Origin: Pseudomonadota bacterium
GTDB taxonomy: Bacteria > Pseudomonadota > Gammaproteobacteria > Burkholderiales > Thiobacillaceae
Direction of reading: 5' to 3'
Assembly: GCA_021821425.1 (NCBI GenBank)
Contig: JAKACL010000120.1
Span: 1-8,524 of the forward strand
DNA: 8,524 bases
Shown: one piece after another, positions 1 through 7,189 of the stretch
Numbering within the stretch: the stretch's first letter is position 1
Layout of the letters: each line of letters begins with the position of its first letter
The notes under the pieces: model-generated
Databases searched by the model: none
What the model was told of the DNA's origin: nothing
Seen by the model: the letters and a program-made list of their open reading frames with translations, nothing else
Made by a program: the position numbers and the translations under genes

Positions 1-19
1 CCCCTAGCCCCTAGCCCCC

Positions 20-1306
20 ATGCCCCGATCCCTCTTCGCCCGCACCGCGCTCACACTGGCGCTGGCCTTCGTCGTGTTCCAGGCGGCGGCGTTCTGGGTG
101 GTGTACCGCACGTTGATCGTTCCAGTGGCGGAGCGCTCGGCCGACGACCTGGCGGGCCTGATCGTGCTGTCGGCGCAAACCTGGGTGGAGCTGCCGCCGC
201 AGACGCGCGCGGCCTTTGAGCAGGAACTGGCACGGCGCCATGGCTTGCGCCTGACGACCGTCGATGTCGGGACGACGGCGGATGCCCCTCAATTTGCTTT
301 CCGCACCCAGATCGAAGCGGCGCTCAGCCGCCGCGTGGGCGAATCGGTCATTCTGCGCGGCGTGCCAGGCAAGGCCGCGGCCTGGTTGGATATCCCTGTG
401 GGCGGGCACGATCTGCGGGTCGGTTTCTTTCCGGATCGCTATGCGGTCAAGCCGCCGCTGGCCGCGATCGCGGTGGTCGCGGTGGGCACCTTTCTCAGCC
501 TGTTCACCGCGCTGTTTCTGGTGCGCCGCCTTACCGTGCCGCTGGCGCGCGTGGCCCGGGCGGCCCGTCAGGTGGGCGCGGGCGAACTGCCCGAACCGTT
601 GCCGGAAACCGGGCCGGCCGAACTGGCCGAGCTGGCGCGCCGCTTCAACACCATGGCCACCGAGGTCCGCAATCTGCTCGACAACCGCACCACGCTGCTG
701 GCCGGGATTTCGCACGACCTGCGCACGCCGATGACGCGCCTGCAACTGAATCTGGAAATGCTGCGCGACGAACCCAGTCAGGCACGCATCGACCGTTCAC
801 TGGGCGACCTGGCCGAGATGAACACGCTGATTTCAGGTTATCTGGAGCTGGCGCGCGCCACCCGGCCCGCGCCGGCCTCGCGTTTCGACCTGGCCACCTT
901 GCTGGATGAAGCCGCGGCCGATGCAGGACTGACGTGGCCAGGCGCGGCGCCGTGCGAGGTCGAGGCCAGCCGGCTGGCGGTGCGGCAAATTCTGTCCAAC
1001 CTGATCGAAAACGCGCAGCGTTACGGGGGGGCGGGCGCGGTCGAGCTGGGGCTGGAATGTGCCGGCAGCCTGGTGCGGGTCAGCGTGCGCGACACCGGCA
1101 CCGGCATCCCGGAGGATCAACTGGATAAAGTATTCAGGCCGTTTTACCGGCTGGAAGCGTCGCGCGCGAAAGCCACCGGCGGGACCGGACTGGGGCTGGC
1201 GATCGTGCGTCAGTTGGCGGAAACGTATGGCTGGAAGGTCAGGCTTGCAAACCGCCCGACCGGCGGGATCGAGGCGGTGCTGGAAATTCGGCGTGGAGTG
1301 CCCTGA
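20..1306 (+). CDS. EnvZ-type membrane sensor histidine kinase
   Basis: Inner-membrane sensor kinase that should autophosphorylate a histidine and pass the phosphate to an OmpR-family regulator. Seen in the 428 residues: TM1 about 9-30, a periplasmic sensor segment about 31-145, TM2 about 146-168, HAMP linker about 169-222, H-box GISHDLRTP with phospho-acceptor His232, N-box NLIENA with Asn327 and Asn331, G1 box DTGTGIP (358-364), an F-box around Phe372-Phe375, and G2 box GGTGLGLAI (387-395). All catalytic motifs are intact. Length and H-box context (DLRTPMTRLQLNLEM) fit EnvZ rather than hybrid kinases. The start is forced: an in-frame TAG lies at 5-7 and the next possible start is this ATG. 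No Shine-Dalgarno is visible, which suggests coupling to an upstream gene, presumably ompR, outside the window. The signal sensed cannot be read from sequence; RisS-like naming is an alternative. Confidence 0.93.
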   Translation: MPRSLFARTALTLALAFVVFQAAAFWVVYRTLIVPVAERSADDLAGLIVLSAQTWVELPPQTRAAFEQELARRHGLRLTTVDVGTTADAPQFAFRTQIEAALSRRVGESVILRGVPGKAAAWLDIPVGGHDLRVGFFPDRYAVKPPLAAIAVVAVGTFLSLFTALFLVRRLTVPLARVARAARQVGAGELPEPLPETGPAELAELARRFNTMATEVRNLLDNRTTLLAGISHDLRTPMTRLQLNLEMLRDEPSQARIDRSLGDLAEMNTLISGYLELARATRPAPASRFDLATLLDEAAADAGLTWPGAAPCEVEASRLAVRQILSNLIENAQRYGGAGAVELGLECAGSLVRVSVRDTGTGIPEDQLDKVFRPFYRLEASRAKATGGTGLGLAIVRQLAETYGWKVRLANRPTGGIEAVLEIRRGVP

Positions 1307-1361
1307 GCGGGCGGGGGCGAATCGACGCGCTGCGCGAGGCAGCCGCGAGTGGACGGTCAGC

Positions 1362-1520
1362 TCACGCGCAGTGCGTGGTGGTCAGGCGGCGCATCACCCG
1401 GAATTCGATGAACAGCAGCGTCAGGCTGAACATCGACATGCGGCCGGTGCTCCCGCTAAAGAAGCCCAGCAGCGAACGCGACAGACTCAGGCTCACGCGG
1501 GTTCCTTTACCGATGTGCAT
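1362..1520 (-). CDS. small protein B of a tandem paralogous pair (unknown function)
   Basis: I do not recognise this 52-residue product. Residues 9-46 align without gaps to residues 10-47 of the upstream small protein, with 18 of 38 identical. The shared core is a G-x-T-x-R-M-S motif (here 23-29) followed by a hydrophobic SLTLLFIEFRV segment (32-42). It is basic at the C-terminus (VMRRL). The ATG at 1520-1518 overlaps the stop of the upstream gene by one base (TGATG), which fits translational reinitiation. An alternative GTG start at 1496-1494 has a better-placed AAAGGA and would give 44 residues. No signal peptide is convincing; the hydrophobic stretch is short and mixed, more like a beta-strand or amphipathic segment than a membrane helix. 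Paralogy with its neighbour is the main reason to think it is real. It ends 55 bases from the convergent kinase gene, and no U-tract terminator is seen. Confidence 0.6.
   Translation of the reverse strand: MHIGKGTRVSLSLSRSLLGFFSGSTGRMSMFSLTLLFIEFRVMRRLTTTHCA
1494..1508 (-). promoter_or_regulatory. internal Shine-Dalgarno plus alternative GTG start for small protein B
   Basis: On the minus strand AAAGGA (1508-1503) is followed after six bases by an in-frame GTG (1496-1494), codon 9 of the 52-codon reading. The upstream ATG at 1520 has no comparable ribosome site but overlaps the previous stop. Either start, or both, may be used. The paralogous alignment covers residues from the GTG onward, so it does not decide the matter. 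Confidence 0.4.
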
Positions 1521-1672
1521 CAGACAGCCGGCTGGCGGGCGAACACGGAGAACTGCACGAACAGCAGCGACAGGCTGGTGAGGCTCATGCGCTCGGTTTC
1601 GCCGTGAAACCAGGCAAAGGGCGAGGTGCTGAGTTCGAGAACCAGTTGGTTTTGGCCGAATTGCAGTTTCAT
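1520..1672 (-). CDS. small protein A of a tandem paralogous pair (unknown function, sigma-54 controlled)
   Basis: A 50-residue protein too short for common gene finders. I do not recognise the family. It opens with a strand-like segment (MKLQFGQNQLVLEL), then a turn (STSPFAWFHGETE, 15-27), a conserved RMS (28-30) and an alternating hydrophobic segment SLSLLFVQFSVFAR (33-46). Support for a real gene: a strong AAGGAG six bases before the ATG, a near-perfect sigma-54 promoter about 26 bases upstream of the ATG, codon use like the neighbours, and 18/38 gap-free identity to the protein encoded immediately downstream. Its stop overlaps the next ATG by one base. No cysteine, metal motif or secretion signal is evident. 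The pattern could suit a small beta-rich protein that pairs with its paralogue, but that is inference. Confidence 0.7.
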   Translation of the reverse strand: MKLQFGQNQLVLELSTSPFAWFHGETERMSLTSLSLLFVQFSVFARQPAV

Positions 1673-1678
1673 GATGTT

Positions 1679-1684
1679 CTCCTT
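1679..1684 (-). promoter_or_regulatory. strong ribosome binding site of small protein A
   Basis: AAGGAG on the minus strand, six bases before the ATG at 1672. It is the best Shine-Dalgarno seen in the window; the larger genes mostly lack a clear one. It fixes the start of the 50-codon gene and suggests efficient translation. Confidence 0.75.
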
Positions 1685-1707
1685 GGGTGGGTGCTTGCCG
1701 GATTACT

Positions 1708-1723
1708 TGCAACGCCTGTGCCA
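1708..1723 (-). promoter_or_regulatory. sigma-54 (RpoN) -24/-12 promoter of the small-protein pair
   Basis: The minus strand reads TGGCACAGGCGTTGCA. Against the known consensus TGGCACG-N4-TTGCW it matches TGGCAC, has A for the seventh-position G, the exact N4 spacer, and TTGC followed by A. The invariant GG (-24) and GC (-12) are ten bases apart as required. Predicted transcription start is near 1698, leaving a leader of about 26 bases that includes the AAGGAG site. The upstream DNA has an AT-rich stretch and a palindrome at activator distance. Position, strand and spacing agree with control of the small genes. Confidence 0.8.
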
Positions 1724-1762
1724 CCCAGCACAGCTGCGGCGCATCATAAAAATGCAATAAAA

Positions 1763-1776
1763 AACAAGGTGTTGTT
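1763..1776. promoter_or_regulatory. short inverted repeat in the AT-rich tract upstream of the sigma-54 promoter
   Basis: AACAA and TTGTT separated by GGTG, about 65-78 bases upstream of the predicted sigma-54 start. It sits at the edge of an AT-rich stretch (about 1745-1776) that could bend DNA between activator and promoter. I find no good IHF consensus match. Arms are only five bases, so chance is possible. Confidence 0.25.
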
Positions 1777-1816
1777 ATGGCCGGGTGGAAAGTCCTGGCA
1801 GGGGAGAGGGCGCGGA

Positions 1817-1834
1817 TTGACGGAAAGCCGTCAA
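1817..1834. promoter_or_regulatory. 18-bp palindrome, candidate sigma-54 activator (UAS) site
   Basis: TTGACGG-AAAG-CCGTCAA is a perfect 7+7 inverted repeat with a four-base centre. It lies about 119-136 bases upstream of the predicted sigma-54 start, where enhancer-binding activators of the NtrC family usually bind dyad sites. It is also about 70-88 bases upstream of the predicted yheS start, so it could be an operator for that gene. There is no U-tract, which argues against a terminator. Which protein binds is unknown. Confidence 0.4.
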
Positions 1835-1869
1835 CCCGTGTCGAAGCGGCAAACATCCGGCAGCGCAAA

Positions 1870-1898
1870 CGGACGTGAAAAAAGCGACAGGGTAGAAT
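1870..1898 (+). promoter_or_regulatory. sigma-70-like promoter of the yheS gene
   Basis: The -10 is TAGAAT (1893-1898), a good match to TATAAT. Seventeen bases upstream is CGGACG (1870-1875), a weak -35 keeping only the GAC core. Predicted start is near 1905, giving a leader of about 42 bases before the ATG at 1947. The leader shows no Shine-Dalgarno. Confidence 0.45.
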
Positions 1899-1946
1899 CC
1901 GGCTTTCGATTTTGGCGCGGCGTGTCCTGCGCGCTGCCCCCTCTGC

Positions 1947-3905
1947 ATGATCATCCTCAAGAATCTCAGCCTTCGGCGTAGCGCCAAGGTCCTGCTCGAC
2001 AACGCCTCGGTGTCGATCAATCCCGGCGAAAAGGTCGGGCTGGTCGGCCGCAACGGCGCCGGCAAATCCAGCCTGTTCGCGCTTTTGAATGGCACGCTGC
2101 ACGAAGACAAGGGCGACTTTTCGGTGCCGTCGCAGTGGCGCATGGCGCAGGTGGCGCAGGACATGCCGGAAACGGACGCGTCTGCGACCGACTTCGTCAT
2201 TGCCGGCGATACCACCCTGGCCGAGGCGCAGCGCGAAGTCACCGCCGCCGAGGCGAGCGATGACGGCGAGCGCATGGCGCACGCCTACATGGCGCTGCAC
2301 GACGCCGGCGCCCACGACGCCCAGTCGCGTGCGCAATCGCTGATCCTCGGGCTGGGCTTCCAGGTGCGCGAGCTCGACCAGCCGGTCAACAGCTTTTCCG
2401 GCGGCTGGCGCATGCGGCTCCAATTGGCCCGTGCGCTGATGTGCCCGTCCGACCTGCTGCTGCTTGACGAACCGACCAACCACCTCGATCTGGACGCACT
2501 GGTGTGGCTGGAAGCCTGGCTGAAGAAGTACCCCGGCACCATGCTGGTGATCAGCCACGACCGCGAATTTCTCGACGCGGTGACCAACGTCACCATCCAT
2601 ATCGAAAACGGCCAGCTCACCCGCTACGGCGGCAACTACAGCACCTTCGAGGACATGCGCGCCGAGCAGATGGCGCTGCAGCAGGCCGCGTTTGCACGGC
2701 AACAGGACAAGATCGCCCACCTGCAGGCCTTCATCAACCGCTTCAAGGCCAAGGCCAGCAAGGCCAAGCAGGCGCAAAGCCGGGTCAAGGCGCTCGACCG
2801 CATGGAGCGCCTGGCGCCGATGCTGGCGAGCGCGGATTTCACCTTCGAATTCAAGGAGCCGCTCAACCTGCCCAATCCAATGCTGACGATCGACGACGCC
2901 AGCTTCGGCTACCCGCCGCCGGCCGATGCCCCGGCCGGTACCCCGCCGACGGTGATCGTGCGTCACGTCAGCAGGTCGGTCTTCGCCGGGCAGCGCATCG
3001 GCATCCTCGGCGCCAACGGCCAGGGCAAGTCGACGCTGGTGAAGACCGTCGCGCGCACCCTGCCGGTGGTGGCCGGCGCCGTCACCGAAGGCAAGGGTCT
3101 CAACATCGGCTACTTCGCGCAGCAGGAGCTCGACGTCCTGCGCCCCTTGGACACGCCCTTGGAACACATGATCCGGCTTGCCCGCGACACGATTGCGAAC
3201 GGCGGCGCCGGCCAGTTCAGCAGCCGCGAGCAGGATCTGCGCAATTTTCTCGGCACCTTCAACTTCAGCGGCGACATGGTCAAGCAGGCCGTCGGCACCA
3301 TGAGCGGCGGCGAGAAGGCGCGGCTGGTGCTGTGCATGATCGTGTGGCAGCGCCCCAACCTGCTGCTACTGGACGAGCCGACCAACCACCTGGATCTCGC
3401 CACCCGCGAAGCGCTGGCGATGGCCTTGAACGAATTCGAAGGCACGCTCATGCTGGTCAGCCACGACCGCGCCCTGCTGCGTTCGGTGTGCGACGAGTTC
3501 TGGCTGGTGACGCGCGGCGGGGTCGAGCCGTTCGACGGCGACCTCGACGACTACCAGCGCTATCTGCTGGAAGAGGGCAAGCGCGTGCGCGAAAGCCTGA
3601 AGGAAGCCGGTAAGGTGGCTAACGCGCCCAAGCCCGAACCCATGCCTGTTGCAGAAAAGAAGCCGGTGTCCTCAAGCAGGATCAAGTCGCTGAAACAAAA
3701 ACTGGAGAAGCTCGACAAAAGCATGGCTGCGCTGCAGGCGGAAAAGGCGACGTTCGAAGCGCGCTTGGGTGGAACGCTTTCTGTCGAGGAGATTACTGAA
3801 ACCGGCAAGCAGCTTCAGCATGTCATTGATGAGTTGGCGATTGAGGAGGGGGAGTGGTTGGAATTGTCGGGGGAGATAGAAGCGCTGGAAGCGGCGAGCG
3901 CTTAG
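1947..3905 (+). CDS. yheS: YheS-type ABC-F family ATPase
   Basis: Soluble twin-ATPase of the ABC-F group, which acts on ribosomes rather than as a transporter; no membrane segments are present. The 652 residues resemble E. coli YheS (about 637) throughout. First cassette: Walker A GRNGAGKSS (34-42), signature FSGGWRMRL from Phe150, Walker B LLLLDEPTNHLDLD with Asp174/Glu175, H-switch His204. An arm and linker rich in Lys, Arg and Gln (about 240-290) matches the P-site-tRNA interaction motif region. Second cassette: Walker A GANGQGKST (355-363), signature MSGGEKARL (452-460), Walker B with Asp476/Glu477, His506. The C-terminal about 577-648 is a charged coiled coil. Both catalytic glutamates are intact. 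A proline/alanine-rich insert (about 323-334) follows Tyr322 of the second cassette. The start matches the usual YheS N-terminus. The substrate or rescue role of YheS is poorly defined. Confidence 0.93.
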   Translation: MIILKNLSLRRSAKVLLDNASVSINPGEKVGLVGRNGAGKSSLFALLNGTLHEDKGDFSVPSQWRMAQVAQDMPETDASATDFVIAGDTTLAEAQREVTAAEASDDGERMAHAYMALHDAGAHDAQSRAQSLILGLGFQVRELDQPVNSFSGGWRMRLQLARALMCPSDLLLLDEPTNHLDLDALVWLEAWLKKYPGTMLVISHDREFLDAVTNVTIHIENGQLTRYGGNYSTFEDMRAEQMALQQAAFARQQDKIAHLQAFINRFKAKASKAKQAQSRVKALDRMERLAPMLASADFTFEFKEPLNLPNPMLTIDDASFGYPPPADAPAGTPPTVIVRHVSRSVFAGQRIGILGANGQGKSTLVKTVARTLPVVAGAVTEGKGLNIGYFAQQELDVLRPLDTPLEHMIRLARDTIANGGAGQFSSREQDLRNFLGTFNFSGDMVKQAVGTMSGGEKARLVLCMIVWQRPNLLLLDEPTNHLDLATREALAMALNEFEGTLMLVSHDRALLRSVCDEFWLVTRGGVEPFDGDLDDYQRYLLEEGKRVRESLKEAGKVANAPKPEPMPVAEKKPVSSSRIKSLKQKLEKLDKSMAALQAEKATFEARLGGTLSVEEITETGKQLQHVIDELAIEEGEWLELSGEIEALEAASA

Positions 3906-3929
3906 AAGGCGCTGAACTCTCCATGCGCT

Positions 3930-3959
3930 GTCGTTGCGAGCGCAACGAAGCAATCCAGC
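3930..3959. repeat. dispersed-type palindromic repeat (GAAGCAATCCAG family)
   Basis: A 7+7 hairpin TCGTTGC-GAGC-GCAACGA (3931-3948) is followed by AGCAATCCAG. From memory, very similar intergenic sequences (TCATTGCGAGC...GCGAAGCAATCC) occur in many copies in various proteobacterial genomes, so this is probably one copy of such a family. It lies 25 bases past the yheS stop. Only one copy is present here, so multiplicity cannot be shown. Confidence 0.55.
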
Positions 3960-4003
3960 CCGTTATTTCGCGCGAAGCACCTTGAATGGTTGAACCTTCG
4001 CAT

Positions 4004-4050
4004 GACAGCTGACCATTGGCCGGGCTACCCCCGGCCAACGGTCAGTAGTC
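4004..4050. terminator. long near-perfect hairpin between yheS and glyQ, possible terminator
   Basis: Left arm CTGACCATTGGCCGGG (4009-4024), loop CTACC, right arm CCCGGCCAACGGTCAG (4030-4045): 15 of 16 pairs. The single mismatch (A4015/C4039) would be a G-U pair in minus-strand RNA. Three more pairs (4004-4006 with 4048-4050) extend the stem across a small internal loop. No U-tract follows on either strand, so a classical intrinsic terminator is not proven. It may stop yheS transcription by another route, protect the 3' end, or be part of a repeat element with the adjacent palindrome. Confidence 0.45.
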
Positions 4051-4099
4051 AGGCGACATCTCCCACTACAACCAACAACGAAACCAATCCCAACCACGT

Positions 4100-4105
4100 T
4101 AAAAT
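4100..4105 (+). promoter_or_regulatory. -10 element of the glyQ operon promoter
   Basis: TAAAAT lies 30 bases before the glyQ start and would initiate near 4111, giving a leader of about 25 bases. No convincing -35 is present: the bases 17 upstream (AACGAA) fall in an A/C-rich stretch (about 4061-4099) nearly free of G and T. No other promoter is evident for the five following genes, so this may drive the whole set. Confidence 0.45.
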
Positions 4106-4135
4106 GCGCCTTTCCCGAAAAGCCGCTCATCCCCC

Positions 4136-5055
<920 letters not shown>

Positions 5056-5059
<4 letters not shown>

Positions 5060-7179
5060 CTGTTGCAAATTTGCTGGTTGAACTGTTCGTCGAGGAACTG
5101 CCGCCCAAGGCGCTTAAAAAATTGGGCGAAGCCTTTGCCGCTGCGCTGGCCGAGAGCCTGGTTGGGCAGGGATTGGCTGACACGACCGCTAAAGTCGTTC
5201 CCTTCGCTTCGCCGCGCCGCCTCGGCGTCCATGTCGAAAACGTGTTGACGCGCGCCGCCGACAAGTCGGTGTCGACCAAGCTGATGCCGGTCGCCGTCGG
5301 CCTCGATGCGGATGGCAAGGCCACGCCTGCGCTTCTGAAGCGCCTGGCTGCGCTGGGCGCCGATGCCCCCGCTGTCGGCCAGTTGCGCCGCGCGGCGGAC
5401 GGCAAGAATGAAGCGCTGTTCCACGACAGCATCGCGCCGGGCACGACGCTCGCCGACGGCCTGCAACATGCGCTCGAAACCGCGATGGCGAAGCTGCCTA
5501 TCCCGAAGGTGATGCAGTACCAGCTGGCCGACGGCTGGAGCAGCGTCAACTTCGTGCGTCCAGTGCATGGCGTGGTCGCGCTGCATGGCACCGACATCGT
5601 GCCGGTTTCCGTGCTGGGTTTGCACGCTGGCCGCGAGACGCAGGGCCATCGCTTCGAGGCGCGTGTCAGCCCGGTGTTGATTCAGAATGCGGACAGCTAC
5701 GCTGCCCAGCTGAAAGACGAAGGCGCGGTGATCGCCAGCTTCGCCGAACGCCGCGCCGAAATCGTCCGCCAGTTGCAGGCGGCCGCCGCGCCGTCAGGGT
5801 TGCAGCCGATCAAGGACGACGCCCTGCTGGACGAAGTCGCCGCGCTGGTCGAACGTCCCAATGTGCTGGTCGGCCAATTCGAGAAGGTTTTCCTCGAGGT
5901 GCCGCAGGAATGCCTGATCCTGACCATGAAGGCGAACCAGAAATATTTTCCGCTGCTGAATGCAGCGGGCAAGCTGACCAATCGCTTCCTGATCGTCTCC
6001 AACATTTCGCCCGCCGATGCTTCCGCCGTGATCCAGGGCAACGAACGCGTGGTGCGTCCGCGTCTGGCCGACGCCAAGTTTTTCTTCGATCAGGACCGCA
6101 AGAAGAAACTGAGAGACCGGGTGCCGGGACTGGCCAAGGTCGTTTATCACAACAAGTTGGGCAGCCAGGGTGAGCGCGTCGAGCGTGTGCGTGCCATTGC
6201 GCGCTGGACTGCAGAGAAAGTGGATGCGGATATCGAACTGGCGGATCGTGCCGCAGAGCTCGCAAAGGCCGATCTTCTGACCGACATGGTGGGCGAGTTC
6301 CCCGAACTACAGGGCATCATGGGCGGGTATTACGCGCGCCATGATGGCGAAGACGAGCAGGTCGCCCAGGCGATTGCGGACCAGTATCTGGTGCGCCGCG
6401 AGGAGACGGAAGACGTCTCCAACCTCATCAGCGAAGTGCTGCAGATCGCCGACAGGATGGAAACGCTGGTGGGCATCTGGGGGATCGGGCTCAGGCCGAC
6501 GGGCGACAAAGATCCGTTCGCCCTGCGTCGCCACGCGCTTTCCGTCATCAAGTCCTTCCAGCTGCTGGGACTCAAGTCTGCCCTGGATAAGGCGGAATTT
6601 CGGCTGGACCTCGACGATCTGATTTCCTTCAGCCTGTCTGTCTTTCCTGTGGGCTCGCTTGCAGGGAATGTGGCTGAAGAGCTCAAGCTGTTCATTTACG
6701 AACGAAATGCGAATCAGTTGGTGCCGTTTTATGGCGCCGAGGCAGTTGCGGCCGTATTCGCAAACCTGCCGCCGCTGCATGACGTTGCCAAGCGGCTGCA
6801 TGCGGTCCGCGAGTTTGCCTCGCTGCCGGAGTCACCCAGCCTCGCTGCGGCCAACAAGCGCGTCGGCAACATCCTGAAGAAAGCCGAAGGCGAAGTGGGT
6901 GACGCGGCGGATCCTGCGCGTTTCGTCGAGGCGGCGGAAACGGCGCTGTTTGCCTCGCTTTCGGAGATCGCGCCGCGTGCTGACGCAGCCTTTGCCGCGG
7001 GCGATTACACCGCGTCGCTGCAAGCACTGGCCGCACTCAAAACCCCGGTCGATGCCTTCTTCGACAGTGTCATGGTCAACGCCGACGATCCTGTACTCAA
7101 AGCCAACCGGCTGGCGCTGCTGAACCAGTTGCACCGGACCATGAATCGGGTTGCGGACTTGTCGCGTCTGGCGGCGTAA
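5056..7179 (+). CDS. glyS: glycyl-tRNA synthetase beta subunit
   Basis: Partner of GlyQ that recognises tRNA-Gly and completes the alpha2-beta2 enzyme. The 707 residues (E. coli 689) open with the typical [21 protein letters not shown] central HD-like region carries [13 protein letters not shown] from residue 404 and YYARHDGE (425-432), followed by [14 protein letters not shown] and [10 protein letters not shown] (483-492), which are hallmarks of this subunit. The C-terminal about 590-707 is the helical DALR-type anticodon-binding domain, ending in [20 protein letters not shown]. No truncation or frameshift is seen. The ATG overlaps the glyQ stop (ATGA, 5056-5059), with AAGG about eight bases upstream. 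Ten bases separate its stop from gmhB. Confidence 0.98.
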
Positions 7180-7189
7180 ACTTTCATTC

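Noticed and set aside
11..745. Minus-strand open frame of 244 codons opposite the kinase
   Set aside because: Arg/Gln/His-rich translation typical of antisense reading of high-GC coding DNA; the plus strand encodes a complete sensor kinase.
1361..1377. CACGC-GCAGT-GCGTG inverted repeat as a terminator between the convergent genes
   Set aside because: Only five pairs, no U-tract, and it lies inside the last codons of small gene B.
1059..1607. Plus-strand 182-codon open frame running from the kinase into the small-gene region
   Set aside because: The first part is a frame-shifted reading of the kinase end and the rest is antisense to the small genes; no domain is visible.
1741..1755. GCAT...ATGC inverted repeat and possible IHF site in the AT-rich tract
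   Set aside because: Four-base arms are expected by chance and the IHF consensus is not met; only general AT-richness is supported.
1604..1981. Plus-strand 125-codon open frame across the sigma-54 promoter region
   Set aside because: No ribosome site or recognisable motif, and it runs into the yheS start in another frame. The minus-strand reading has far better supporting signals.
1362..3167. Minus-strand open frame of 601 codons
   Set aside because: Most of it is antisense to yheS, which has full ABC-F motifs; its translation is low-complexity and rich in Arg, His and Gln. Only its last 53 codons coincide with the small gene B, which has its own start.
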